Of a stretch of DNA of 64,000 bases, positions 1 to 14,389 are shown one piece after another; position 1 is the stretch's first letter; each line of letters opens with the position of its first letter. The stretch lies in contig JAKNDB010000092.1 of assembly GCA_024305405.1 (NCBI GenBank), forward strand, positions 3,749,501 through 3,813,500, written 5' to 3'. A program made the translations under genes and the position numbers. The notes beneath the pieces are model-generated. The model saw nothing but the letters and a program-made list of their open reading frames with translations. It did not search any database and was not told where the DNA came from. This DNA is from Dirofilaria immitis. Its lineage: Eukaryota; Nematoda; Chromadorea; Rhabditida; Onchocercidae.

Positions 1-1240
1 AGCTTGGGCGAGACTAAGCATTCAATCAGAATGGATGCTAATTGTTCAATTACCGATTAGCTGTCTCATGCATTTTTTTCTTCGGTCTGTTTGCTTTTTG
101 TTTATTCTTTCTATTTTTCTGCTTAAATTATAAATCCATTTTTTAAGTAATAATCAATAAAAATGAAATATGCAGAAAAATGGACTTAAAAATACATTTA
201 GGTATGCAACTGCTTATCCTATATATTTCATCTCTCCATTTACCTAATTTTTTATTCTAATTTGTTTTTTTTCTGTCAGAAGTTTGCAGGTTTTTTCTTA
301 TTCTTAACAATTTTTGTCTAGGATGCCTAATACTCTTGGGATTGAGAGTAGAATACCTTAATATTTTGTAATTGTAGTTGTAATAAATGACTGTAGTTTT
401 TGGAAAAAGAAATCATGACATAAAGTTGCAGAGAATTACGATTTAATTATCGAAACTTGTTTCAAATTTATTTTTCTTTTCTTCGTTTGTTTTTAATGAC
501 GAATAGTTCATTTTATTTTTTTCTTTTTGGATAATTTGTTTACTTCTTTTCGCTTGAATGTGAATGACTTATTTATTTTCAATGATAGTATTATTTTAAC
601 TTTGTTTTTTTGGCATGCGACAATTTCTTGACATATGACCAATGTTTATAAGCTATTTCATTTTATCTTATAGTAAAAAGTAATATGCTTCATTAAGAGA
701 AAATTCAAAATTTTGTTTATCGAAGCATTAATGCTTTGCCTGTAGAAAATTAGAAAAAATTATTAAAATAATAACATAATGGGTAAATGAAGGAATACGT
801 AAATGTGATAAATTCATTTCATTACAAATGATCTGAATCTCTCATTCGATCGGTTTATGCTGTCTTTTCCGAGAAACCTTAATATTGAAAAAATTTGAAA
901 TAATAGTAATAAACTGGTTAGAAGACACAAATATGTTAATTATATTTCAAAGGTGATTGATCTTTTTTTCTATTGATTGATTATTAACATATTTCCTAAA
1001 TAAAAAAATCTTAACGAGAAAATTGCAATTATTCTTGTTAATGAGAAAAGAGGAAAGAAAATTTCGAATGCATGTCATTCTTGTAAAATTTTTCAATGTT
1101 ATTCATTGTTTTAAATGTGTAATGGAAATTTTTTACAAAAATCATAAATATCGCCGATATTTTCGTCTTTTTTTCTTTTTAATGAATTTTTGTTTCTTTT
1201 TATTAAGATTGTTTTACCAAATTGTTCATTTTTGTTCAAA
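1..1240. other. AT-rich upstream region, no gene seen
   Basis: This is AT-rich sequence with T-runs and no open frame that resembles a protein. It should contain the promoter and any 5' non-coding exon or spliced-leader acceptor of the peptidase that starts at 1241, but no specific element could be identified. Confidence 0.6.
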
Positions 1241-4200
1241 ATGAGCAATACCGTTAGGTATTTTCGATTTTTGTTCGCCATCGTCATTGTAATCGATTCA
1301 GGCGCTAAAAATCCTACTAAAGCTAAACCTGAAGCAATTCGATCGTTTCATTCATCTGCGTTATGGTTGCATAATCACCATAAAAGAGGATTCGAAATGA
1401 TAACAATTGATGGAAGCAAGTTTGGCATCGATTCATCAAAATATCCGCTTGCTCGAAAAGATGATTCAATTGTGGATGATTTCCATGGCACTAAAGTTGG
1501 TAAAGTTGATGATTGTTTAGGATTAAGCAATTTTTGGCGGTTTTGCGGATTAAAAGATTAGTTTTGGTTAGATAAGAGATTTCAAATTTGACCAAGAAAT
1601 TTCAGAACTTAATTTTATTCTCTCTGAAAGTTTCTTCATTTTCTCGTGGCTGTATAAGGATTTTATCCATACCTATGTATTGTTAAATGTTTCAAATTAA
1701 ATTAAAATCTTTTAGATAATCTAACATCTTTGAGACATAAAATAAAACATTTAAACTGCTTGTTATAGAACATAATCCTTATCTTTTAAATGTAAAAAAT
1801 AATTCTACTAATATATTTTTCTTTTGGTTCAGATTATTTATTCTCCTCTTCTATTTTCCTATAAAATTGATTTTCCATTATTTTTGTTAATGAATGTTTG
1901 ATTATTCCTTATTAATTTCAAATTAGTCCAAAATTATCATTTTTGATGTTATTAAATTGACTTCATTCACCCTAATTCTCCTTGTCCTCCTCTAACTGAA
2001 GATATAACAACATTCTTAGATTGTTCTCACTCAAAAGGGAAAGTTTTTTAAATGAATTTTTGAAAAATTCATAATTTATTGAATGGCTAGTTGTAGGTCG
2101 CAGATCCCTATCGATGGCTGGAAGATCCGGATTTGAATGAAACTAAGGAATTTGTTGAAAAATTGAATTCAATTTCTCAGCCATTTATTGCAAGCTCACC
2201 TTACAGGGAGAAACTGCGTAAGCGGTATGTAGTGATTTTAAAACGGATTATTCTTTTAATTTTTAAAAAATATAATTTAAACTTTAATTATAGTTTGATT
2301 TAATGCGGACTAATTTCAGGTTAACAGAACTTTGGAATCATGAGAAATTTGGTTGTAGCAGCAGAAGGGGTGATTATTACTATTATTACTACAATTCAGG
2401 ATTGCAGAACCAAAGGTATGTAGTTAGATTATGTCGTAATTTTCTAATCTTCAGTTTTTATAGTGAAATTTCAGCGGTATGAAATTTTTCATATTTTTCA
2501 ATAGGAGCTGTTGTTCTTTTTGTAACATTCATTTTGAAGTCGCTTAGCAATTAGATAATGTTAATTAGGACGGCACCGTTTAATGAATTTATAGTTAATA
2601 TCATTATTAACTCGAGATAAAAGAACTTGTTCATTTTATGGCCGTATTTCAAATAGTTGAAGAAAGTTTTTGATGCTTTATTAAATAAGAAAACTGTAGC
2701 CATGTAATAAAAGCGAGTCTTAACAGTTAACTTTCAGCTTCTTTTTGTTTTCATATTCTTTTATTTATCTATTATTTATAAATATTGTTATTTAGCGTTT
2801 TGTACCGCCAAAAACATTGCATGGTAAAAGTGAGGTATTTCTGGATCCAAACAAACTATCCGAAGATGGCACTACTTCCGTGCGTCAACATTCTTTCACT
2901 CATGATGGTTCCATATTGGCATATGGTCTTTCAGAAAAAGGTAGCGATTGGATGACAGTAAAGGTGAAATTTCCGAATTTCTACACAATAGTCTGGAAAA
3001 AGATCGGTTATATTTCAAATAAATATTTTTGTATTTTTTAAGTCATATTGTAATATTTTGATTTAATTCATATTTTAATTTTAAAAATGAAAAGCAGTAA
3101 CTTATATTAATCCAATGGACGAGGAATATTTCTGTATTATGCCTTTTCAAAATCGTTGGGAATATTTCAAACATGACATTATCACTTCATTTTTGGGTTA
3201 TTGAATGTATTGTCTTGAATGATTGAACGCAGTGATGACTGAAATATTTCAGTTGGATCGCGCTTATAATGAATTTTAAATAGAGAAATGAACTATTTGA
3301 TGTTTTTAAGGTTATAATAACTGAAAACTGTGATTTTTTTACCCTAATGAATGTTGTTGATTATTTCTGAACAGTGTATGCTTTCTTCGAATTTGAATTA
3401 CTTTGGATAGAACGTTTATGAGATGAAGCTTTTAGAATCCTCAGAATTATATTTTTCCAGTTTAAAAAAGCTGATGGTATTGATTTGAACGACACAATAT
3501 TGGGCGTTAAACATAGCAATCTAGATTGGTTGATCGATAACAGTGGAGTCTTCTATTCGGTATGTTTTTGTAATTCATAAATGCAATGAATAATTAACGA
3601 TTTTCATTGCATCATGATTTCATAGATAAAAATAATATCAGTGACACAAAACCTGCTGATTAAGATTACTTTTAATTTCTGAAACAGAAATTTGTCACAT
3701 TTTACTAGAATTTATCCAATTTCAGACTTATCCTGAACATAAAAGTGCACTGGAAGGTTCATCAACAGAAAAGCACGAATATCATTCATTATATTTTCAT
3801 AAACTCGGCACTTCGCAGAGTGACGATGTTTTAGTCGCTGATTTTCGATCTCATCCTGAATATATGTGGTTTGTGTATAATGAGTGATATCCTTCTGCAT
3901 ATCCGTGTTAATTTAAACAGAAATTATATATATTTATCCATCCATAATTCTCTTACTACACAGTGCTTTTCAGAAATTCTGACTTCTTTTCTCTTCAATT
4001 ATAGGCATTTCTAGGGCGCTGTTTACTTAGTTCAACTTCTATTTATTTAGAAAAATTAGCCATCAACTCTTGTTTAATGTAATATTTGATTCAATAATGG
4101 AAATATATAGCAAGAGGACATATGAGAATAACAACATTATAGTGAAGCATAAAATAATGTATGAAACATGTATAATTAACCAAATCTCAGGAGACAGGAT

Positions 4201-7200
4201 CCTTATTATTTATAGTTTATAAATATCTAAACTTTTTTTATTTTGATTTGCAAATTATTTCATTTCCATTTATTTCAATTCCAATACCGTAATTTTCTAG
4301 CTCGGGAAGTGTAACAGAAGATGGTCGTTATTTATTAGTAGATGTTAGTCGAGGTACTGATCCCTATAATATGCTTTATTATTATGATGTGCAAGAAGCG
4401 AAACAAAAATTACCGGTAAAGTAGCCTTGAAGCCACTTTTCGATAAATTAGATGCTAAATATGAAGTAAGTCATTTTCATTCTAACAGTGACGTCTGGAT
4501 GATTCAAGTATGGGTGGCTAATTCAAGTATGAGCTGTACACTTTAATTATTTATAACTTTGATATATATCAGAGCTATAATTGCTTGAAAACAGCACTCA
4601 CCATCTCTATTAACTAATAGCTATTCATAGTTTCAGAAATAATCTTACAACATGATGATTTGATTCATGAAACATTTCAGTCTTAACTTTTCGATTTTCA
4701 TTATCGGCTCAAATAATGAATCAATACCGAAACATATTTGTTTGCAGTCACGATGATTAAATTAATTTAAACTTGAAACGAACTTTTCTTCAGCTTATTA
4801 ATAATCATGGTGATAATTAATTTTAAAACTGTCGGAGCAAACATTCTTTCAGTTTATTGATAATGACGATGATACAGCTTTAATACTAACGAATCATGAT
4901 GCACCTTTATTCAAATTGGTAAGAGTAAAAATGTCAACAGCTCATGAAGGATCTTCTGCATGGGAAACAGTAATTCCAGAAGACAAAAAGAATAGATTGG
5001 AATGGGTGGCAAATGTTGGTGGAGATCGTTTGGTAGTTTCGTATATAGAAGATGTTAAGGTACCATGAAATTTCTTTATATTATCACAATATTCTGGTGA
5101 TGAAATTACCGTTTTTATCATATTTTTTCCTGAAACTGAAATGATTTTTAATAATGATTATTTGAAATTCGTGTAGATTAGAAAAATTTGTTTAGATTTC
5201 AAAATTTACGATCAATTTTTCTGGAAGGATGCTTTATAAAAAAGGTGGGTGGTTTATTAAAATAATAGCAGCAAATATTGCAGAATAAACTTTATGTGCA
5301 TTGTCCAAAAACGGGCGAACGTTTCTATGAAATACCATTGGAAATAGGAACAGTGTCAGGATTTTTGGCCGTAAGGATCATACAGAGATTTTTTACGATT
5401 TGATTCATTTCTTACTCCGGGCATCATTTATTATGCTGATTTTAAAGACATAGAACCATCACATCAAATTAAGTTGAAGGTTTGAATATTATTTTTGCTC
5501 ATTTAGCACTGATTTTGTTGATACAAAATCGTAAGGTCTTTCCAGTGCCAATTATTTTTAATGTTGACTTGATCACATCAGTATGATAACATATCGTGAG
5601 AAAGCTGTTGCAGTTTTTGCCCTTAAGCTATTTTGTGTGACTAAAAAATTTAATATGATTTGGCGTTTGGTTTTATTTTATTTACTTCAACTTTTCAGAA
5701 ACACTTTATCGTACTTTTTTATAATTCTATCATTTTTTACCAATGATATAAATTTCATAAGGACGAATTTTTTATTGAAAAAATGTGTTTCTTTCACTGA
5801 AAAATTTGTGCGATAAATGGAAATTTCTAGGAATTTAGAAGAATCAGCATTAAAGGTGTAGATATATGCAAATTCATCGTGAAACAAGCATTTTGTACGA
5901 GCAAAGATGGAGCAAAGGTGAATTAGTTGATTTCAAATAATTGTAAATTAATATTGGATACATTAATGTTAATTTGAAAAATAGAGAAAGTTGTTATCAT
6001 TATGCTGATGATAATCAGTTTGTGAGATTACGATTATCTGAATAATAAGAATCCTGAAAAAATAATTAAATCGTAATCAAAAGGTTTGAAATGTATCTAG
6101 TTTTAATTTATATAAATATCATAATTACAGTGGTAAAAAAAAATTCTTAAACACCTAGGTAGTGACTGTATGAAGAAATAAAGACGTATCAGAAATATTG
6201 CTTTTTTCAAAAAGAGAAAGAAAAAGTTTCCAGATACCTTTATATATTATTCATAACAAAAATTTGGTTCTGAATGGAAATACTCCAGCATTACTTTATG
6301 GTTATGGTGGATTTAACATCGCTCAAATGCCACATTTCTCCACTTCGTTTATTTTATTCCTGGATAACTTTAAGGGTATCCTTATATCGGTTAATTTACG
6401 TGGTGGAAGGTAAATCGGACTCTACCATTTATCATTTGTATATTTATTAAATTGCATCAGTTTTAATCAGTTGTTTGATGCAGAATATGATACAGTTTAG
6501 AATGGTTTCAAATGTTATGTCTCATTAAATATTGTGACATTAAGTTAAATCGTAAATATCTTATTCATGGATAAACTAGGTCTTTGCTGCCGGCATAAGA
6601 TTTCACGAGTTTAGGAAAAAGACATAATTATCTATTCCTAGATTCAATATGAAATAACTTTCACCGAAAAAAAAATTCAATAAGAAATAACTTTCACTAA
6701 AGGTCTTTTTATAAGAAAAAGTTAAGATTGAATTGGATGCACTCTCGCACTCTTATTGTAAATATATTTTGTTTATATCGTGGGTGTGATGTGATTAATT
6801 ATAAAAATTTTTCTTCCATTGGTTATTCATGTTAATTAAAGTGTTAAAACTAGATTGATAATTCCTTTTCTAGAAATTGCATGAAACTTTTTAAACTTCA
6901 TGTTAATGTTGAAATATTCAAATATTTTCTTATACATATTGCATTTAATTTTGGGATTTTTTTGCCATGATGTTTTGTTGCTACGATATTTAAACCAATA
7001 TAATTTTTATAATTAATCACAGTGAATATGGTGAAAAATGGCATGAAGATGGAATGCGAGAACGAAAACAAAATGTTTTTGATGATTTTATATCTGCCGC
7101 TGAATATTTGATCACTAACAACTATACATCACCAAGAAGGTAAAGGTGATTTATTAATAAAATTGGTTTTATTTTGCACAAAATTATCAGTAACTCTACT

Positions 7201-8880
7201 AAGCTCTAGTAAAAAACGTCCATCAAATTAAATGTATCATTTTTTCGAGTTTTTGAATTTCGAAGTTTTCGGAATTTATTATAGATTAGCTATATACGGT
7301 GGTTCAAATGGTGGCTTATTGGTTGGTGCGGTTTCGCAGCAGCGTCCAGAACTTTTTGGTGCTGTTTTAAATCAAGTCGGGTATGATAGTCTTTTTCAAA
7401 TATATTTCAACTTAGTTTTTAATAATGATTGAAGCAGCATCGTATTTTTTTAATTTATATATTCTTCATATGCTAATTATAACATATAAATCTCTTTACT
7501 AATAAGTGTAACTTAAAAACTATCTTTGCTTTGCATTTTACATAATTCTGGATAGGATAATATCTCTTCTTGTAGTTACAGATTTAAAATTAATATAATG
7601 TCATTTACTGCATGGGACAGTAGATGTTGTTCATTCTGTTATGCTTGGAAAAAGTAAGAGGATGTTCGTAATGAAAGTTTTGAAACATTTTCTTAGACAG
7701 GAAGTTAAATTATAATTGAAGATAAGTAGTCAGTAAATAAAGTACTTCTTAAAAAATATCAAAAGTTAAGTTATGCTGTGCGGTAATTCTTCATGCTACT
7801 ATGTTAACATATTGTTATTACTATTTTTGTTATTAATCTACAGTTTTTTTTCTTTTTAGTGTTCTTGATATGTTGAGATATCATAAATTTACTATTGGTA
7901 ATGCATGGATACCGGAATACGGCAATCCTGATGAAGCATCCGATTTCGAATTCATCTACAAGTGCGTTGCATAAATTTCTTTCTGAATCTCATATCTTCA
8001 TTGATCTTTTTATTTGATAAATTTCACTTGTGATTTTTAATTTCCAAATTAGCTATTTTCGTGCTAAATCATAAATAGTTTTCGTACAAACTTTAATGAA
8101 ACTATGTTAAAGACTCCTCTTGTATATTTCACCCTAAATTGGAATTTATTGATACCATAACTCATTAAATTCATTATTATTAGACTTCCATTTTACAATA
8201 TTAACGAAATCATTTACATACATAAATTCTTCGAAAAGTCAAAAGTGGAGAATAATTCTTCCCTATTTACAGTCCTTTCGATGCATTTTTTCTTAACAAA
8301 AAATTATGATATTTCTTATTCAATTCTAGATATTCCCCGCTTCATAATATCAAAATTCCGAATAAAGGTTACCAGTGGCCATCAACGATGCTTATGACAG
8401 CTGATCATGACGATCGTGTAGTACCATCACATTCCTTGAAATATATGGCTCGGCTGTATGAAGCTGCACAATCATCAAATAGTTTCCAGAAGAAGCCGCT
8501 CATTATAAGAGTAGATGTGAAAGCTGGCCATGGAGCTGGCAAACCTACTAGCAAACGCGTAAATTACTTTTTTTGATTATTTTCTTTCTGACAATTATAT
8601 AACATTTGATGTATTTCATACATAAATTATGCTGTAAACATAAACATCTCAATAATTGTTTCAGGTTATCTATATTTCTTTGAAATGTAATACTTTAGGA
8701 CAAAGTTTGATAACAAAAGAAAATGAAGATCAGAAAAAATAAATGATGATCCCGTATTGTTTATTAGTAAATGTGAGATTTCCCTCGGAATTAAAATTTT
8801 ATTTCCAATTTCAGATCGCTGAAATAGTGGATATGTATTGTTTCTTGCAAAAAGTGTTAGACTTGAAATGGTATGAATGA
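1241..8880 (+). CDS. PREP: Prolyl oligopeptidase (prolyl endopeptidase, S9A)
   Basis: This serine peptidase cleaves short peptides after proline. Exons read by homology and splice sites: 1241-1495 (or 1499), 2097 (or 2104)-2224, 2320-2415, 2796-2963, 3461-3559, 3726-3868, 4301-4465, 4853-5059, 5284-5479, 5831-5917, 6234-6409, 7023-7139, 7285-7380, 7860-7961, 8330-8558, 8815-8880 (TGA). Landmarks are [10 protein letters not shown] at the start of the catalytic fold, a beta-propeller in exons 3-9, GYGGFN, the nucleophile in GGSNGG (exon 13), the aspartate in ADHDDRVVP and the histidine in AGHGAGKPT (both exon 15). Compared with the cytosolic human enzyme there are about 60 extra N-terminal residues with a hydrophobic stretch (LFAIVIVI); an in-frame ATG at 1397 would give the normal length. 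Four single-base shifts break the propeller exons (near 2810, 4405, 5362 and 5389-5401), each at a homopolymer; the catalytic exons are intact. A decaying gene is possible but less likely than sequence error. Confidence 0.93.
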
Positions 8881-11800
8881 GAATGGAAATGAACTTTCCT
8901 TTTAAGACTTTCCGTTTTGAGGTCTATGAGTTGTATTTTTATATTGTCATTTGTCTTTTTTTTTTTAAATTTCATAATCTGGATGACTGATGGATGCATA
9001 AGGAAATTGGAAATATTCCGGACTATCATTTTTATACTTATTCTTCTAGAATGTTGAAACAGGAACTTTTGTTCATTAAAACATTTTCATATCATCCTGT
9101 AAATTTTGATTAATTCATTAAATAATTTTCGTTTTCATTATTTATGGACTCCATATTGTTACATTTTTAATTTAGGTTCAAGTTCGATAAATATTAAATA
9201 CAATTTTGTAATTTAATTTATTGCGCCTGAATTGTAGTTAGAATTTAGTAATTTCAGTATTGTTGAAAGTTTATAGAACAACTGGTGACCAATTTATATG
9301 AATTTTTGACGAAGTTATGGCTTCGGTGCTTTTCTCAATACATACTGTTGCGATAACTTTGTTGGATTGGTTGAGTCGATGTCACAACAGATTTGTAATA
9401 AGGTTTATTCCTTATGCAGAATAGGAATAGGAAGACCTTTATAAAATTGATAACGAGCCAACAATAATGATATTAATGATTTAAAATAAAATCGAAGAAT
9501 TGAAGGGGATTGAGATGAGTTGGCTTGGATAATTCGGAACTCATTAGACTCTTAAATTAAATTAGAGAGTTTTTAAACAGTAACAAATTGGGCATGTAGA
9601 AAGGTTTGTTAGGTTTTTACCTTACACAATATGGAAATCTACTTATGTAGGAATTGGATGGTTGGTAAAATGAATTGGAATTCTAAGATAGGAAATATGA
9701 TAACATGGGAAAATGTAAATATTGCTTCAAGACAGGAAATGAGATAATTTTCTTAGACAGGAAATTACAGTTATTCAGACAAATATGTAGATTAATAAGA
9801 TAAATAGCAACTAATGAATCATCAAAATATTTTGTAATTATTTTTATGTTAAATTTTATTTTATTATTTATTTGGAGTTTCGCGATATTGAAATTCACGA
9901 CACATGCCTAAATAATTTCTTAGTGCGAAGAAAATGAAATAGTTTTGAATGTTATGAAAATTTTGATGGGAATGAAATTGATATCGAATAAAGGAAGTTA
10001 TCGTGCATAATGGAGAAATAATAAGAGCGCAGCTGATAATGGGAAAAGATGACAACATTATAAATCCTGTAATCGTAATATGGATTCGCATAAATTGATT
10101 ATTGTTAACTTGTGGTATTATTACTATTACATGATAAAAATTTTAATTTTCTGTTTGTAAATGTAGGCACCATATTAAATCAAAATTATTTATTCAAGCT
10201 ATTTAATCTTTTATTCTTGATTTCATGGTTTATCTCAGCATATTTTAATCGTAATTACTTATTTAATTTATTTGAACCTAATGCAAAAAATACTTTAAAT
10301 AAATTCTCTAACTTTATAAATCCTGTTTAATAATTATTCCTTACAATGCTATATTTATTTTTGTAAAAAGGCAAAAGACAGCTGAAATTCGAATCGACAT
10401 TACCTCACCTGAGCAATTAATTTTTATACTAAAGCTGAAAAGTTTTTAATGCTAAATGATTTAATTTTATGATTATTTCGAAAAAGAGATATTTTTATAA
10501 ATTTTTATACTCCGATCATTTATAATTAAAATATTGAACAAGAGAATCGGCAAGCAGAAAAAATTGCAGAAAAGAAGCAGTAGGTAAAGACAGCGGAAAA
10601 ATTATGAGAAATAAATTATTATAAAGTTTATTTTGCTATAAAATTTATTTTGCTATAAAACTGGCATTAATAATTCCTGAAAACAAAAATTTTCTTTTCG
10701 TGCAAGAAAAATAATTATGTTTTGAAATAATTATGTAATTCTTTCTCAAAGGCAGATTAAAATTATACAATTTGTTTGAATTTCAATCTTTAAAATTATA
10801 CCTGGAAATGGTAAAGGTCGATAGATATTGCGAACAAGGAACATCTAAAAACAAATTTTTAAGCATTATTTTCATATGCAGAAGATTAGTCTTTTTCGTA
10901 AGTGTTTAGTTATTATAATTAATTTTATAGGGATAACATTAAGAATTTGTGTTTATTCGTAATTAATTGATATAAAAAAAGCGTAAAACGTAAAAAATAA
11001 ACTTGAAAAAATTCTTAAAAATAGTTGGAAATATCTTAATGGTATGTTAGAAATAGTGAGAATCATTTTTTTTTTGTAAGAAATTTTTAAACCAAGACAG
11101 ACTTTTAAAATCATTAATTATTTAATGATTACTGTAAAGGAAAGGAAAGAGAAAAATAAAAGGGAGTGAAGATGCTTATTTGGAATAAGTGGAAAATTGT
11201 AAGCAACTCCTAATAAGTTGTTATCTGTACAAGTTCTTTTTGCTCTAATCATAACACAATGAGGCGATTTCCAAACTTCGTCAAGCTCTATCAATCCTTA
11301 ACGCCAATAAATCTTTCAGACAACTTCTTTACTATCAAAAAGCATTCAGTTATTAGATTTATTGTGATATTGTGCAGTTGTGACGATTAAAATTCATTAT
11401 AGTGCAGATTTCATTACAAAAAAATCATCAGACTTTCGATTCATTAACCCAAAAATCTTTCACAACGAAGGACAGTTGTTGAATGCAACGGAAAGCAAAT
11501 ACTAATCAAAGAGTTAAATGAGTGGAATGAATTCATCAAAGTTGTAATAACTTCAGCACACGTGGATTATATCAGAATTATCGAGTAACAACAATTGTCG
11601 CTTGTATTATAGGTGTGATGATAATATTGGCAATCTGTAAGTAGACGGATTAATCGATACACCAAACTTGCGAAAATTGAAGGTTGCAAATTCAAATGAA
11701 AAAAAAGTTAATTAATAGAATGAATGAAAGATTATTCTTAATAAAAATTAAGAAGTTGATATTAATGAATATATTCATTTCGTATACCCAAAAAAAGAAA

Positions 11801-12145
11801 AAAAAACAAAGAAGTAGTATTCGTATTTTAATAAGCAAACAAACGAATTGCTTTTGTTATAATAGTTTGCATTTTGTAAAAAGCAACAATAAAACCTCAA
11901 CATTTATTGCATTAGTTAATGTGAAATAAAATATATCAGCAGATATTCTAATCACATATTAATTGTTTAATATGTTTTATTATATTTTAAATGACAGTAC
12001 CTCAACTCTCTTATCTTCTTCTCTTTTTTACTTCAATTTTTGTAACAAATTTGAACGGGTTTTTTAATATGTGTTTTATGGCAGGCATATAAATATTTTC
12101 ATTTCATACACTAAGGTAACTACGTTTTTTCTTTTTTTATTAAGA
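8881..12145. other. Intergenic, no gene seen
   Basis: About 3.3 kb of AT-rich sequence lies between the full and the partial peptidase copies. Short open frames here have no recognisable protein features. A short direct repeat of about 17 bp (TTTATTTTGCTATAAAA) occurs twice at 10628-10660. No RNA gene or transposon end was seen. Confidence 0.55.
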
Positions 12146-14389
12146 TTTCTTCATTTTCTCGTGGCTGTATAAGGATTTTATCCATACCTATGTATTGTTA
12201 AATGTTTCAAATTAAATTAAAATCTTTTAGATAATCTAACATCTTTGAGACATAAAATAAAACATTTAAACTGCTTGTTATAGAACATAATCCTTATCTT
12301 TTAAATGTAAAAAATAATTCTACTAATATATTTTTCTTTTGGTTCAGATTATTTATTCTCCTCTTCTATTTTCCTATAAAATTGATTTTCCATTATTTTT
12401 GTTAATGAATGTTTGATTATTCCTTATTAATTTCAAATTAGTCCAAAATTATCATTTTTGATGTTATTAAATTGACTTCATTCACCCTAATTCTCCTTGT
12501 CCTCCTCTAACTGAAGATATAACAACATTCTTAGATTGTTCTCACTCAAAAGGAAAGTTTTTAAATGAATTTTTGAAAAATTCATAATTTATTGAATGGC
12601 TAGTTGTAGGTCGCAGATCCCTATCGATGGCTGGAAGATCCGGATTTGAATGAAACTAAGGAATTTGTTGAAAAATTGAATTCAATTTCTCAGCCATTTA
12701 TTGCAAGCTCACCTTACAGGGAGAAACTGCGTAAGCGGTATGTAGTGATTTTAAAACGGATTATTCTTTTAATTTTTAAAAAATATAATTTAAACTTTAA
12801 TTATAGTTTGATTTAATGCGGACTAATTTCAGGTTAACAGAACTTTGGAATCATGAGAAATTTGGTTGTAGCAGCAGAAGGGGTGATTATTACTATTATT
12901 ACTACAATTCAGGATTGCAGAACCAAAGGTATGTAGTTAGATTATGTCGTAATTTTCTAATCTTCAGTTTTTATAGTGAAATTTCAGCGGTATGAAATTT
13001 TTCATATTTTTCAATAGGAGCTGTTGTTCTTTTTGTAACATTCATTTTGAAGTCGCTTAGCAATTAGATAATGTTAATTAGGACGGCACCGTTTAATGAA
13101 TTTATAGTTAATATCATTATTAACTCGAGATAAAAGAACTTGTTCATTTTATGGCCGTATTTCAAATAGTTGAAGAAAGTTTTTGATGCTTTATTAAATA
13201 AGAAAACTGTAGCCATGTAATAAAAGCGAGTCTTAACAGTTAACTTTCAGCTTCTTTTTGTTTTCATATTCTTTTATTTATCTATTATTTATAAATATTG
13301 TTATTTAGCGTTTTGTACCGCCAAAAACATTGCATGGTAAAAGTGAGGTATTTCTGGATCCAAACAAACTATCCGAAGATGGCACTACTTCCGTGCGTCA
13401 ACATTCTTTCACTCATGATGGTTCCATATTGGCATATGGTCTTTCAGAAAAAGGTAGCGATTGGATGACAGTAAAGGTGAAATTTCCGAATTTCTACACA
13501 ATAGTCTGGAAAAAGATCGGTTATATTTCAAATAAATATTTTTGTATTTTTTAAGTCATATTGTAATATTTTGATTTAATTCATATTTTAATTTTAAAAA
13601 TGAAAAGCAGTAACTTATATTAATCCAATGGACGAGGAATATTTCTGTATTATGCCTTTTCAAAATCGTTGGGAATATTTCAAACATGACATTATCACTT
13701 CATTTTTGGGTTATTGAATGTATTGTCTTGAATGATTGAACGCAGTGATGACTGAAATATTTCAGTTGGATCGCGCTTATAATGAATTTTAAATAGAGAA
13801 ATGAACTATTTGATGTTTTTAAGGTTATAATAACTGAAAACTGTGATTTTTTTACCCTAATGAATGTTGTTGATTATTTCTGAACAGTGTATGCTTTCTT
13901 CGAATTTGAATTACTTTGGATAGAACGTTTATGAGATGAAGCTTTTTAGAATCCTCAGAATTATATTTTTCCAGTTTAAAAAAGCTGATGGTATTGATTT
14001 GAACGACACAATATTGGGCGTTAAACATAGCAATCTAGATTGGTTGATCGATAACAGTGGAGTCTTCTATTCGGTATGTTTTTGTAATTCATAAATGCAA
14101 TGAATAATTAACGATTTTCATTGCATCATGATTTCATAGATAAAAATAATATCAGTGACACAAAACCTGCTGATTAAGATTACTTTTAATTTCTGAAACA
14201 GAAATTTGTCACATTTTACTAGAATTTATCCAATTTCAGACTTATCCTGAACATAAAAGTGCACTGGAAGGTTCATCAACAGAAAAGCACGAATATCATT
14301 CATTATATTTTCATAAACTCGGCACTTCGCAGAGTGACGATGTTTTAGTCGCTGATTTTCGATCTCATCCTGAATATATGTGGTTTGTG
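12146..14389 (+). pseudogene. Partial duplicate of prolyl oligopeptidase (exons 2-6)
   Basis: This 2.24-kb block repeats 1631-3875 almost exactly. It contains the last part of intron 1, exons 2-6 (12617-12737, 12833-12928, 13309-13476, 13975-14073, 14240-14382) and stops 7 bases past the exon 6 splice donor. I found only three differences, all in homopolymer length: GGG versus GG and six versus five T near 12551-12560, and four versus five T near 13943. It lacks exon 1 and everything encoding the catalytic domain, so it cannot make an active peptidase. The single-base frameshift in exon 4 (A-run at 13323-13327) is shared by both copies. It is either a very recent segmental duplication or an assembly artefact such as a misplaced haplotype fragment. 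Confidence 0.9.
12146..14389 (+). repeat. Direct repeat of 1631-3875 (offset about 10.5 kb)
   Basis: The block is the second member of a long direct repeat; the first member is 1631-3875. Breakpoints are abrupt: on the left within an intron (TTTCTTCATTTTCTCG is the first shared stretch) and on the right at TGGTTTGTG, after which the two loci share nothing obvious. No terminal inverted repeat or target-site duplication was evident at the edges. Confidence 0.95.

Noticed and set aside
1241..8880. Calling the full peptidase locus a pseudogene because of frame breaks
   Set aside because: All breaks are single-base homopolymer contractions of the type also seen in unrelated genes here; splice sites, triad and the last seven exons are intact.
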